Below the pieces are notes generated by a model. That model was given only the letters and a program-made list of their open reading frames with translations. It was not told where the DNA came from and ran no database searches. Positions 21,449 to 33,400 of a stretch of 64,000 nt of DNA are shown here, one piece after another. Every line of letters starts with the position of its first letter. Within the stretch, counting starts at the first letter, position 1. Both the position numbers and the translations under genes were made by a program. This DNA comes from Albugo candida (lineage: Eukaryota; Oomycota; Peronosporomycetes; Albuginales): contig JBDOQK010000005.1 of the NCBI GenBank assembly GCA_040437565.1, positions 806,001 to 870,000 of the forward strand. Reading direction: 5' to 3'.

Positions 21449-21936
21449 ATGGAAAAAAGTGAAGGACAGATGGTCGTGAAGCCCCCATAACGAATGCTAT
21501 ACGCTCTATCCAAGCTCTGGCAAGGGTATATTGACAATATCTTGCGCGACTTATACTACCGCGATGATGTGAATAGAACCTATCGGATGAAAATGCAGAT
21601 TTTGACTCGCCATGGATCTGTGATGTTCAGAGGTGCGGAAGAACGATGGTGAAGCTAACTCAAGTAGGGATGTATCAAACAATGTGTTCGGGACACGAGT
21701 TTGGTAATTTTCTTCTAGTGAACACAAAGTCTAACCTGCTGAGAAGAGATTCAATGATATTGCCTCATGTATTGGAGGCTTTTTATTCCAAAGGCGAACG
21801 AAGAATGGATCTGAGTGAACCAGAAAACTTTATAACAAACACAGAACCTGTTGCCAACTTCGGTCGACTTTTGAAAAAAGCTTCCGACCTAGCCGTTGCG
21901 GCACTACATGACTGGAACATGAGCGTGTTGTTTTGA
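21449..21936 (+). CDS. Small protein of about 128 residues, unknown
   Basis: A short first exon (21449-21475, MEKSEGQMV) and a second exon (21577-21936) join in phase 0. The second exon begins NLSDENADFDSPWICDVQRC, continues through VKLTQVGMYQTMC and ends in a charged helix (ANFGRLLKKASDLAVAALHD). The intron of 101 nt is longer than the local norm, so the first exon is uncertain; the frame from 21577 to 21936 is the firmer part. I recognise no family. Confidence 0.4.
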
Positions 21937-22284
21937 GAAAGCTTCTTGAAAGCGTTTATTCAAAGACGATATTCAGTAGCCACTTGTTTCTCCCATGATT
22001 CTAGACGGTACCAAGCATCGTTTGAAATAAAAGTTTACTTCGATGTCGTGATCGCGCAGTGCAGTCAAGACGGAAATCAATTTACCTTTATTCCATATCA
22101 ATCGCATTCAGCTTCTGTTCCACTTTGCTGTTCAACTGCTCACCTTGCATATTTTCTCGCATAGTGGGCAAGTATCATTTTCATTCGGAGCATAGCCCGT
22201 AACCAAATAGAGCTCATTACTAATTTCAGTAGCTTTGCAATGTTATGCGTGACATACACACGCATGATATGCCTTTCGATCTAC
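21937..22284. other. Spacer, nothing recognised
   Basis: About 350 bp between the preceding plus-strand gene and a minus-strand stop at 22285. Open frames are short and without character. Confidence 0.4.
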
Positions 22285-23091
22285 TTACACTATCTTAGTT
22301 GGCGCTATAGTAAACGCGCTCCAACTTGGTACGTTGTTATTGGGTATCTTGCTACAATTTGCATCAGCTTGCAAAGCCGGTAAGCGAGCAAGTGCGCCTT
22401 GACGATAATAAAATTTTGTCGTGTTTCCACCTTTGGAGTTGGGAAGCTGGTCATATAGCCATGAGCTTAGTGACTGCATCTCAGCTAGTAGTACAAGTAT
22501 AGAAGCCTACCTGCGTGCAGAATAGCTATGACAATATAGAGCATGTATGTAAGAGTACTTCCGTTGTGACAGCTTTTGGTCGGGCTACTTGTGATTGATG
22601 CGGAAGTAAAATCTATCCAACCATCCAACGTCAATAATGCTCAGCACTCCTTTGTGTATATGAGATATGACAACAGATGCGTGTGATGTAAAATGAATCA
22701 GCACAAGACAATTGTTGCAGGGACAAAGTAGCTAATTCTCGTATTTCATCTTTGTACAAAGTCGCAAGCGCAGGTATAATTTCTGGCAAGAATCATGCTT
22801 TTAAGTCTTCTATTCCGTACACTTGGTCAAAGGATTAAGCTGATGGGTGACACTGCGAGGATAAAAGCCTTCAACGTGAAAATGCGCATAAATTGCCAGG
22901 AATATATATACCACAAGTGACAGATNNNNNNNNNNNNNNNNNNNNNNNNNNNNNNNNNNNNNNNNNNNNNNNNNNNNNNNNNNNNNNNNNNNNNNNNNNN
23001 NNNNNNNNNNNNNNNNNNNNNNNNNGATAAAAGCCTTCAACGTGAAAATGCGCATAAATTGCCAGGAATATATATACCACAAGTGACAGAT
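22285..23091 (-). CDS. Possible multi-exon secreted protein, partly resolved
   Basis: Coding-like minus-strand pieces can be chained in phase: a hydrophobic start region near 23080-22990 (copy at 22925-22830), then IIPALATLYKDEIRELATLS near 22780-22700, then LLTLDGWIDFTSASITSSPT near 22640-22570. The last exon ends at 22285 (EMQSLSSWLYDQLPNSKGGN). The helical middle piece resembles one ARM/HEAT-like helix pair. No start codon is certain, and one candidate intron (about 26 nt) is too short unless an upstream donor is used. The overall model is tentative. Confidence 0.3.
22860..23091. repeat. Gap 22926-23025 with 66-bp repeated flanks
   Basis: 22860-22925 repeats as 23026-23091. Confidence 0.95.
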
Positions 23092-23151
23092 AGCATATAT
23101 TATCGCAATTACACTACCACATATATTATATCTTAATTCACAAGTCTTGAC

Positions 23152-24490
23152 CTACTGTACATTGTCACGATGCTTATGGACGTTTACGTCATCTGATGCT
23201 GCTATCGCTTCATCAAGAGTCTCCTCAATACGCATTCGGTCTTGTTGTTGACGTACTCTTCTTCTACCCAGAATTGATCGGATAGGTATTACATCACGAA
23301 GAGGCACTGGTGGTATAGCTGTATGATTTTGCATGATTCGTTCTATCTCGATTGGTATTTGTGTATTGTCAGAAGTATCCCGATGTTGGGAAAGATGTTG
23401 ATCGGATTCACTCGATGTGAGCATTTGCTTATCAGAATCGGACTTTCTCTTACTTGGATCAACTGACGACTCGCGTGTGTACAGGATCGCTGGTGTCGAT
23501 ACAACCTCACTCGATGATAGCATTTCTTGGCCCTTCGATTCAAATTCTACATATTCCCTTGTTTCGGCCTCATTGGTAGTACTCGANNNNNNNNNNNNNN
23601 NNNNNNNNNNNNNNNNNNNNNNNNNNNNNNNNNNNNNNNNNNNNNNNNNNNNNNNNNNNNNNNNNNNNNNNNNNNNNNNNNNNNNNTCTACCCAGAATTG
23701 ATCGGATAGGTATTACATCACGAAGAGGCACTGGTGGTATAGCTGTATACGTTTCACCAGGTCCACGCGATCTGCTTTTATCGTCTAATGTCTGATTTTG
23801 CATGATTCGTTCTATCTCGATTGGTATTTGTGTATTGTCAGAAGTATCCCGGTGTTGGGAAAGATGTTGATCGGATTCACTCGATGTGAGCATTTGCTTA
23901 TCAGAATCGGACTTTCTCTTACTTGGATCAACTGAAGACTCGCGTGTGTACAGGATTGCTGGTGTCGATACAACCTCACTCGATGATAACATTTCTTGGC
24001 CCTTCGATTCAAATTCTACATATTCCCTTGTTTCGGCCTCATTGGTAGTACTCGACACGGACATTAGTTGGCTGGATACTGTCTCGGTACGAACTTGCTT
24101 CGGAGAATCGAGTGAGGAAATTGCATCTATCTCCTCAACTGAGGTCGTGCTTCCCCGCCGTCCTTTCTTTGGTTTCATATCGCGCGATTTGATCTTGGGC
24201 ATCGCAGATAATGCATCTTGCTTGCTTGATCTGCGCATGAGTCTAGCCGAACTTGATAGATTCTTTCTTCGATGCAATGGATTCGCAGTCATATGGGCGA
24301 CCATCTCCAGACCATCTTCATCATCATCTTTACTCGGTGGTCTATACAGATCTGCTTCACGTTCCACATTTCGATCTCGTTTCCCAATTTCCGAGACTGG
24401 AGTCAATATACCACTTCCTGCAGCGACAGAGGCTGTTTTTGACCCACTCATCGATTTCTTAAATTCAAAAATTTTCTCGTACAAATCAGG
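23152..24490 (-). other. Cadherin: cytoplasmic Ser-rich tail
   Basis: After the last membrane span come roughly 450 residues rich in Ser, Lys and Asp (KKGRRGSTTSVEEIDAISS; LTSSESDQHLSQHRD), with no recognised domain but many potential phosphorylation sites. The two contig copies (23263-23586 and 23687-24055) differ by a 45-nt in-frame insertion and several SNPs. Confidence 0.7.
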
Positions 24491-27400
24491 GCGTAGAGCA
24501 ACTAGCAGTTCCGTTGAGAGCACAGCGGCGAAATAAGCACAGCTACCAAGTATCAACAATATTGTCCAGGCAGAAAGAAGTTGAGCTGGGACACTATTAA
24601 AACCGTCTTTTTCCGAGCCCAATTGACCGCTATCAAACATCACTCCACTCAAAAGGATCATACAAGAGCTAAACACCAATGTTGCATCGACAGAGTTATG
24701 ATCCCACAAATTCTCAGTAGATATAATTGGTTCGAGATTTATAGCTCCTATATTTGCTGTAGGAGTTTGTGCTGTTTTAGTGATTGTTGACATCGACCTA
24801 GTTTCATTTTCATTGCTGGTGAATGTACTTTGTATTCCTCGGTGTATAAACCACTTTGGGAATCGCTTGAAGAGCTGGAAGGAGGCGGGCTGGTCCAGTT
24901 TATCTTTCGATAAATTAGACTCGAAGTCATCAATCTTTGATTTATTGTGATTCTTTCGAAAATCAGTAGTAGGCTGTGTGACTATTTCATCTCTCTCAAC
25001 AAGTCTCAAATGCGCTGGCTGAATATATTTGTCACCACGTAATTTGGCCAGGCGAACTTCCTGCAATACGTGCTTGGAATAATCTTCTACTACCTTTTTC
25101 GTCTCACTTGCGCTCATGTACGGTTTATTACGCACCTGGAACGCATAATGGAGCAGGAGTAAGAGCATCACAGCCGCTAATTGGAATGTTGGATGTTGAC
25201 GAAAGAGAACTGCAATGACTACAACTAGGAACTTTCGAACAATAATGACCACCATCCAGAACCAATAACGAGGTTTGAATTGGTAATATAAACGCGAATA
25301 CTTTTTCCGAAAATCCCAACAGTTTGGATTCGTCTTCCTTGTGGTCCCACGTTGCATAGCACGTAATAATTGATCTTCCCTCACCAAATCCCTGTTTCTG
25401 TATAGCGTGTAAAAGACAAATAGTGGATAGCCTAGTGTGTAGACAAGAAACGATACCACTGCATACGGAAACAATTCCGAGTGCATTCCTCCGGGTTTGA
25501 AGCATTGTGCATATATGGATACCATGTACGTGTTTCCGTCAGCTGGAATAGGAGATACGCAATTGAATATTTCCAATGTAGTTCGGGTTAGATACAAGTA
25601 CATGTAATACAGCATGAGCAATGTGAAGCCAAAAAGTAGAGGTTTGTGCGTAGTCAATCGAGTGCGACGACCTTTGATATATCTTTTGAAGGCATATTTG
25701 GTGACAAAGATGATCACAGAAATAAGCGTGAGAGCCAGAGGCAATACCTCAATACCAATCCACTTCATCTTATATGTAATTGGAACACTTAGGCACTCTG
25801 GAGNNNNNNNNNNNNNNNNNNNNNNNNNNNNNNNNNNNNNNNNNNNNNNNNNNNNNNNNNNNNNNNNNNNNNNNNNNNNNNNNNNNNNNNNNNNNNNNNN
25901 NNNCCACGTTGCATAGCACGTAATAATTGATCTTCCCTCACCAAATCCCTGTTTCTGTATAGCGTGTAAAAGACAAATAGTGGATAGCCTAGTGTGTAGA
26001 CAAGAAACGATACCACTGCATACGGAAACAATTCCGAGTGCATTCCTCCGGGTTTGAAGCATTGTGCATATATGGATACCATGTACGTGTTTCCGTCAGC
26101 TGGAATAGGAGATACGCAATTGAATATTTCCAATGTAGTTCGGGTTAGATACAAGTACATGTAATACAGCATGAGCAATGTGAAGCCAAAAAGTAGAGGT
26201 TTGTGCGTAGTCAATCGAGTGCGACGACCTTTGATATATCTTTTGAAGGCATATTTGGTGACAAAGATGATCACAGAAATAAGCGTGAGAGCCAGAGGCA
26301 ATACCTCAATACCAATCCACTTCATCTTATATGTAATTGGAACACTTAGGCACTCTGGAGCGATGATCTCCAAATTGAGATTGAATACAGAAAGAGATGA
26401 AAATACAGTTCGGATCGCATTTGGCCATTGGAGCCGAGTATTTCCAAAAATCGATAGTGTCTGAAAGTAGTCGATTCCGATTGACAAAAGGCTGAGGCTT
26501 ACTCCCTTTCGAGATAAGAAGTACGACAAGACACAAAGAATGGATATCACTATCAATACGATCACCATTAAAACCCATTTTTGAGCAGGACAAGAGCGAC
26601 AAGTTCCGTTCAATCGATGGTAGCTTTCTTCACACTCACTGCAGCGAATGCCCTTGTACCCTTTACCACATACATTTCTTCCTAGGCAAGCATCAAGAGG
26701 GTCACATCCAAATATATNNNNNNNNNNNNNNNNNNNNNNNNNNNNNNNNNNNNNNNNNNNNNNNNNNNNNNNNNNNNNNNNNNNNNNNNNNNNNNNNNNN
26801 NNNNNNNNNNNNNNNNNCTCCAAATTGAGATTGAATACAGAAAGAGATGAAAATACAGTTCGGATCGCATTTGGCCATTGGAGCCGAGTATTTCCAAAAA
26901 TCGATAGTGTCTGAAAGTAGTCGATTCCGATTGACAAAAGGCTGAGGCTTACTCCCTTTCGAGATAAGAAGTACGACAAGACACAAAGAATGGATATCAC
27001 TATCAATACGATCACCATTAAAACCCATTTTTGAGCAGGACAAGAGCGACAAGTTCCGTTCAATCGATGGTAGCTTTCTTCACACTCACTGCAGCGAATG
27101 CCCTTGTACCCTTTACCACATACATTTCTTCCTAGGCAAGCATCAAGAGGGTCACATCCAAATATATATTCGCCTTCACGCCAATAACCAGCTTCCGCTT
27201 GAGGAGGAGAATCACCTCCATTACATCGAGCGATTGGTGGGCATACCTCACAAAATCGAACCTCGGTTTTGTAGTAGCCAGCGCTACATTGGAATCGGAT
27301 TTCTGTTTGTGACTTGGCGGCAAGTAAATTTCCCCCAACATCGAGCACAAGATTGGTGATACCAGCTTGAATCTTCGGAGTTTTCCACATTAGTGTGTTG

Positions 27401-30400
27401 GCACTCTTCCATGTGACATTACCATTTGTCACTGAAGTATTAGAGGCAGCAAGTCTTCGTTTTTTTCGGTATAATGCTGCCGTATCAGAGCTATCTTGCC
27501 TTGAAAGACGTCGATTTCCCACCGTTGATTCACCAGCACTTTCCAGAAAACCTAGAGTAATGGCTCGATTAGGGAAGCACCCAAAATCACTTCCGCGGAT
27601 CTCAACGGTATTCGCACTATTCGCATCCGCCAAGTTCGGTATCTGCGAGTCGATAACGGGCTGGTTGAAAGTAAATCTTAGGGAGTTGCTGCTCACATTA
27701 TCGACAATCACGTAGACAGGGATATCCTTTCCAAGACCTGGAGGAACTTTTGTCCTTATCAGGTAGTCCGAATGAAAGTCAAATGATTCCATGGCGTTCG
27801 GATCGCTAAGGTCAGCGCTGTTTGGTGAAGCACACAATCGTTGGAAATCAGGTGACGAACAAGATTCTTTGAAAGCGAATCGTGGTAACACATCATACTC
27901 GGAAGGATAACACACAAGGTTCTCTGCATCTAAGCAAGGGCCACTGGTACTGTACTGACAAGCGTCGGCTTCACAGGCGAGTGGATGGGACGATTTCATG
28001 TCCACACGAGCTTCGCTACCTCCAATTAGCACTTTGGAGCGCCTGGTTCCAAAGTTTTTTCCGTACAGCGATATGAAGAAGCCACCGCAAGTGGTTAGAT
28101 TATCAGTGTCAGTGCTCAACGCCAGCAATTTGGGTGCTTCATAAGAAAACAAAATGTCGGGGCCGAGCGCGGGCTGTTTTGATATAATCAATCTCAAGTA
28201 TCTTTCGGCACCTTGACCAGGAGGTAAATAGAACTGGATAATGTTGTGGTTGAACAAGATGACATCTTTTTCAAATATGTCTATCGTTTCAAGAACTGAC
28301 GAATTAGGTGAACTTGGAACGAGTTGAAGTGACCAGGTATCTTTCTGTCTACCAAAGTTGCGTCCAGTGAGTGTTATCTTTACGCGTTCACAGTGTGTCG
28401 TCTGTGGAGGACAAACCATAGATACATGACCAGGACAAGATCCTCTGATGACCTCTACATATGGGCTATTCATAAGAGATTGATCTTCCCATCCATGAGC
28501 TGGTGGGGCTAAGGAAGATTCAGCAGATTGGTACAAGAGTACATCANNNNNNNNNNNNNNNNNNNNNNNNNNNNNNNNNNNNNNNNNNNNNNNNNNNNNN
28601 NNNNNNNNNNNNNNNNNNNNNNNNNNNNNNNNNNNNNNNNNNNNNNATCTTTTTCAAATATGTCTATCGTTTCAAGAACTGACGAATTAGGTGAACTTGG
28701 AACGAGTTGAAGCGACCAGGTATCTTTCTGTCTACCAAAGTTGCGTCCAGTGAGTGTTATCTTTACGCGTTCACAGTGTGTCGTCTGTGGAGGACAAACC
28801 ATAGGTACATGACCAGGACAAGATCCTGTGATGACCTCTACATATGGGCTATCCATGAGAGATCGATCTTCCCATCCATGAGCTGGTGGGGCTAAGGAAG
28901 ATTCAGCAGATTGATACAAGAGTACATCATCATACATAATTTTCCATTTTCCAGTAGTAAACGATCTGATGAGTGATAAAGACCGATGATCTGAGCCAAC
29001 ATAAACTGGCATGTCTCCAGAGAACACGTTGAGCAATTCTGNNNNNNNNNNNNNNNNNNNNNNNNNNNNNNNNNNNNNNNNNNNNNNNNNNNNNNNNNNN
29101 NNNNNNNNNNNNNNNNNNNNNNNNNNNNNNNNNNNNNNNNNAGTTGCGTCCAGTGAGTGTTATCTTTACGCGTTCACAGTGTGTCGTCTGTGGAGGACAA
29201 ACCATAGATACATGACCAGGACAAGATCCTCTGATGACCTCTACATATGGGCTATTCATAAGAGATTGATCTTCCCATCCATGAGCTGGTGGGGCTAAGG
29301 AAGATTCAGCAGATTGGTACAAGAGTACATCATCATACATAATTTTCCATTTTCCAGTAGTAAACGATCTGATGAGTAATAAAGACCGATGATCTGAGCC
29401 AACATAAACTGGCATGTCTCCAGAGAACACGTTGAGCAATTCTGCTACTTGAGTGTAGATAGCATCCACAGACGAAATGTTTGCTTTAATGCAGTAATGT
29501 GACTTTGATTTATCTATAGAAGAATCGATCTGTTGGAAATTACATTCAAATGGTGCTGTTTGCGTAGCGCACGGTTTTTCTGGAATGCTAACACATCCAC
29601 ACGTATAGCCATGTGTTGGACCGCTTGTTTGACTAATATTGTGAAGCACTGGCTGATCGTATGAAAATGTTGCATTTCGCATCGTTTCCTCATTTGTGAG
29701 GCCACTCACATTGACCACTATGGGAAGGTCGCACCCTTGACCTGCTCCAATCCTGCATATAATTTCATTGTGGGCAACCGAGACAATGTGACACCTGTAA
29801 GTGTCATTAAATGACACGCTATGTTGATCCGATAAAGATTGTGATCCTAGATTTTCTCCTTTGATACGCATTTCGTCTCCACCTTCTGTCGAATTACCCG
29901 TTGTAAAGTACGTGTAAATTACGGGAGCTTTGTATGCAAACAAAGTCTCATCTACTTGATCACCGACAACAAGCGAGAGCTTATGTCCACCTCCTTCACC
30001 TGCAGGAATTATCACGTCCAGACGGGTATGAGAATGAGACAGTATCTGCAGACCAAGCGAATCTAGAGTGACCGCTGGGGCCGTTCCAAAATTTGTTCCG
30101 ACTAATGTGGTGACTTTACCCTGCGTGGGTGCGGTGTATGCATTCGTCAGATCCCAATCAGCCCGTGGTGGTATATAATCTATGAACCGTATAGCGCTCG
30201 GTGTGCTACCTCGCAAAACTACCAAGTGTTGTGAGCTACCCTGTCCAGCGGGTACAGTACAAGTGAGCAAAGTAATGCCTGTAACACCAGCTCCACTCGT
30301 CGTGAGTAGTTTGCTGGGTGGTAGAACGGGAGTAGTGAGCTGGATGTTTGTGCATTGGGCAGAAGAGCCGACAAGCACCTTAACTTTTGAAGAACTTCCA

Positions 30401-33400
30401 AGATATTTGACATACAGGTTGAGTGTTGCCCCACCTATAGTCGCCGACTGTTGTGTAGACCTTCCAGCGACAGAAGATGGCTTATCACGATATAATGACG
30501 GATCCCCAGTAAAATGAAAGGATGTGGTGCAATTTGTTGCGTCGCAATTAGCAAGTAACGTATACCAATCTAATATGGTCGGGCAGCTCCAAACAAATGT
30601 CGCTGAATTACTCAAGATCCGGTTTCCTAATAATATTGTAACGAAGCCTGTTTTCTCCACGTAATCCGAGATGACAAGAGAATGATGACTCCAAGACGCA
30701 ATAAATTGATCGGTTCGGGAAACCAGGTTTTGAGACTTTATGCTGCTAAGATCGGCCATGGTGACAGGCGTTTTGGAGATAAGCAGTGTGCCGCTAGTGA
30801 AGAAGTTCGATCCGAGAAGAGTTAAAGTCACGCAAGTCGGCGCACATACAGGTGATCCTTCGTCTGTGTAAACTTGTTCGATGATGGGTAAGTCATAGCT
30901 TATTGGGAAGAATTCACTCTGCTGATAGATGCCCAAGAATTGTCCAGTTTGAATAGAGATGAAGCCATCCAGTCCGAATCCTGCAGGTATTCTCACAGTC
31001 AAGATCTCTAAACGTTTGTTATACAATTCCCAGGATAAGATTGGTAGGATTTGGGTCCTCGCCTTGACGAAGGTCTGCATCTCTGCTGGAAGTGTAAATA
31101 CAACCTTACACCCCGATTCTGTAGAATTTGCTCCGAAATTATGTCCCCTAATATGGATATATGTTGTTCCATTCGTGCTTGCAGTTAAAGATGAAATAGA
31201 GTCAATCGATGGTGTCCCGTACGATGTATGTGCTTCTGAAAGAAGTGAAGATTGGCCTCCAACTGCGACAATCCAGCGCAAATTCATTCCAGTACCTGGA
31301 TTACTCAAACAACAAATCGTAGAATCATTATGAAAGATAATCCTTTCGACTTTGTATTCTCTCCCTGTTGGACCATATGTGACGGCATCAAGATCAATCG
31401 AACTTGGACCAAAATTTCCGCCTTGTATTATAATTTCCTGAAATCCAAAGGCAGACGCATTGATGGAGCCGTCACCGCCAATGGATGTAATATACGGTCG
31501 TGCGTAATTGATAGTAGGGTTGGTGCTTGTCAGTCCATCTATGGTCACAGCCCAAGATAGTCTAATTCCTACACCGGGAATAGTATTGCAAACGATCCAT
31601 TCATTGTCGACCACAATCACACAATTTGATGCGGAAAACTCGGTTCCCATTACACCGTACGTAACGCTGTTTATTATGCTGGAATTTTTCCTTCCGAAAT
31701 TGAGACCACTGATGATAACTTCCTCATTACCACTGGTTTGCAACACACTAGTTCCATTTGGTCGAAACACTTTTGTGACAATAGGACCAGCATAGGATGT
31801 GTTCTGTATAAGGAAAGCAGATGTCACGTTTTCAATTGTCACCCTCCAGAGATGATTTGCTCCGGTTCCAGCTGGAGAGATGCATTCAATAGTATTGTGA
31901 AGATCCTTATTCATATAAAGCCGTTTGCAATTGGTTGGAGTGTATACTGTGTCATGCCCAGATGTGAACTCCAGAACTGGATCCCGGAAGAGAGCCACAT
32001 CGGGCCCAAAATCAGCACCCTCTATGAGAAATCTTGTACCTCCTATAGTGGAAAGACTTGAGAAGCCGCGTATAGAAGTGATTCTTGGAGCTAAGTAAGA
32101 ATGCAAGGTATCATCACTAGGATAATAGGCTTCGCTGCTAACATTATTCACCACGATACGCCAAACGAAATTGTTTCCACACCCTGGTACTGTTTTGCAA
32201 TTTAGTTCCACATGATCTGTGGTGACTATACAATCAGTGATCTCGAATTTGTGCTCTGAATTGAAATAGGATACAACTCGGTGCATTGAGGAGGTTGCAG
32301 CACCAAATCCTGACCCCAATATGCGCAGTTGATCACCACCTATCGTACTCAACGCTCCAAATGAAATTATACTCGTGATAGTCGGAGCCTCATAATGACA
32401 CAGACTCTCCGATTCAGGTGTAAAATCGTTACTGATTTGGCCACTAATCGCTACAACAAATGAAAATCCTTGTCCACTTCCTTGCACACTGCTACATTTA
32501 AGAGTCTGTTTTTGAGGGAAACCAGTTTGGTCTTGACCGTCCAGGGAGCAATTTTTAGCTGTAAATGCCCCATTTCCATATTTGACTGCTATCAGCTGGC
32601 TTGAGATACCTACGTAACCAAAATTGAAGCCTGTGATCACAATATTTTTGTTCTGTGCGTCGTGTGCAGTGGGGAATCGGTAGTTACAAACCACTGAGTG
32701 GATAATTGGTGCACCATAGGAGAGAAGAGGAACACTTGATGTCGCAGTAAAACGCACTGATCCAAGTCTCGGTACCTTCATTATGAGCGTCACCGTCCAA
32801 TATAGAAAGTTTCCAGCTCCGGGTGATGAAAGACATACTACTCCTGTATTACCCAGAACCAAGGAGCAATTCATAGCATCGTATAATACCCCAGACCCAT
32901 ACTTTGTGTATTGTAGCGTGAGATCCTCGATCAAGACGTCACTACCCATCCGTTGCTTGAATCCAATATTGGTACCACGAGCAAGCAGAAATTCACCTCC
33001 TTCGGTATTTAACATCGACGATGATGCAGAAGTCTCTCCGTCACTAGAAAGGATAGTTACATCATCAATGGTTGTGTCTTCTACATCTAGTATGGTAAGG
33101 CGCAAGGCGGTGGAAATAGCTAGAGGTGATTTACTCTCATCCACAACTCTAATTGTAATTTCATACTCCATAATAGATTCGTAGTCTAACGATCCATTCA
33201 AATAGATATGGCCAGTGGAGGCATTAATTCGGAAACTGGTGTCAGATCCGGATGGATAAATGCTGGTGATGATATACGTCATGGTAGAATATGAAGCCGT
33301 CAGAATATCAGGGTCTTTGCTGGTTACTTTGAACAGAAGTTCATCAATTGCGGCATTTTCTGGTACATTTGCGGTTGTGGCGAAAGAACCGAACCATTGC

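Noticed and set aside
24253-24462. His/Ser-rich plus-strand frame over the cadherin tail
   Set aside because: It is an antisense shadow of the Ser/Asp-rich cytoplasmic tail; low-complexity composition explains it.
28739-29444. Three-copy direct repeat resembling a small satellite or array
   Set aside because: The three copies are pieces of the same coding segment at contig edges; each boundary is a run of N.
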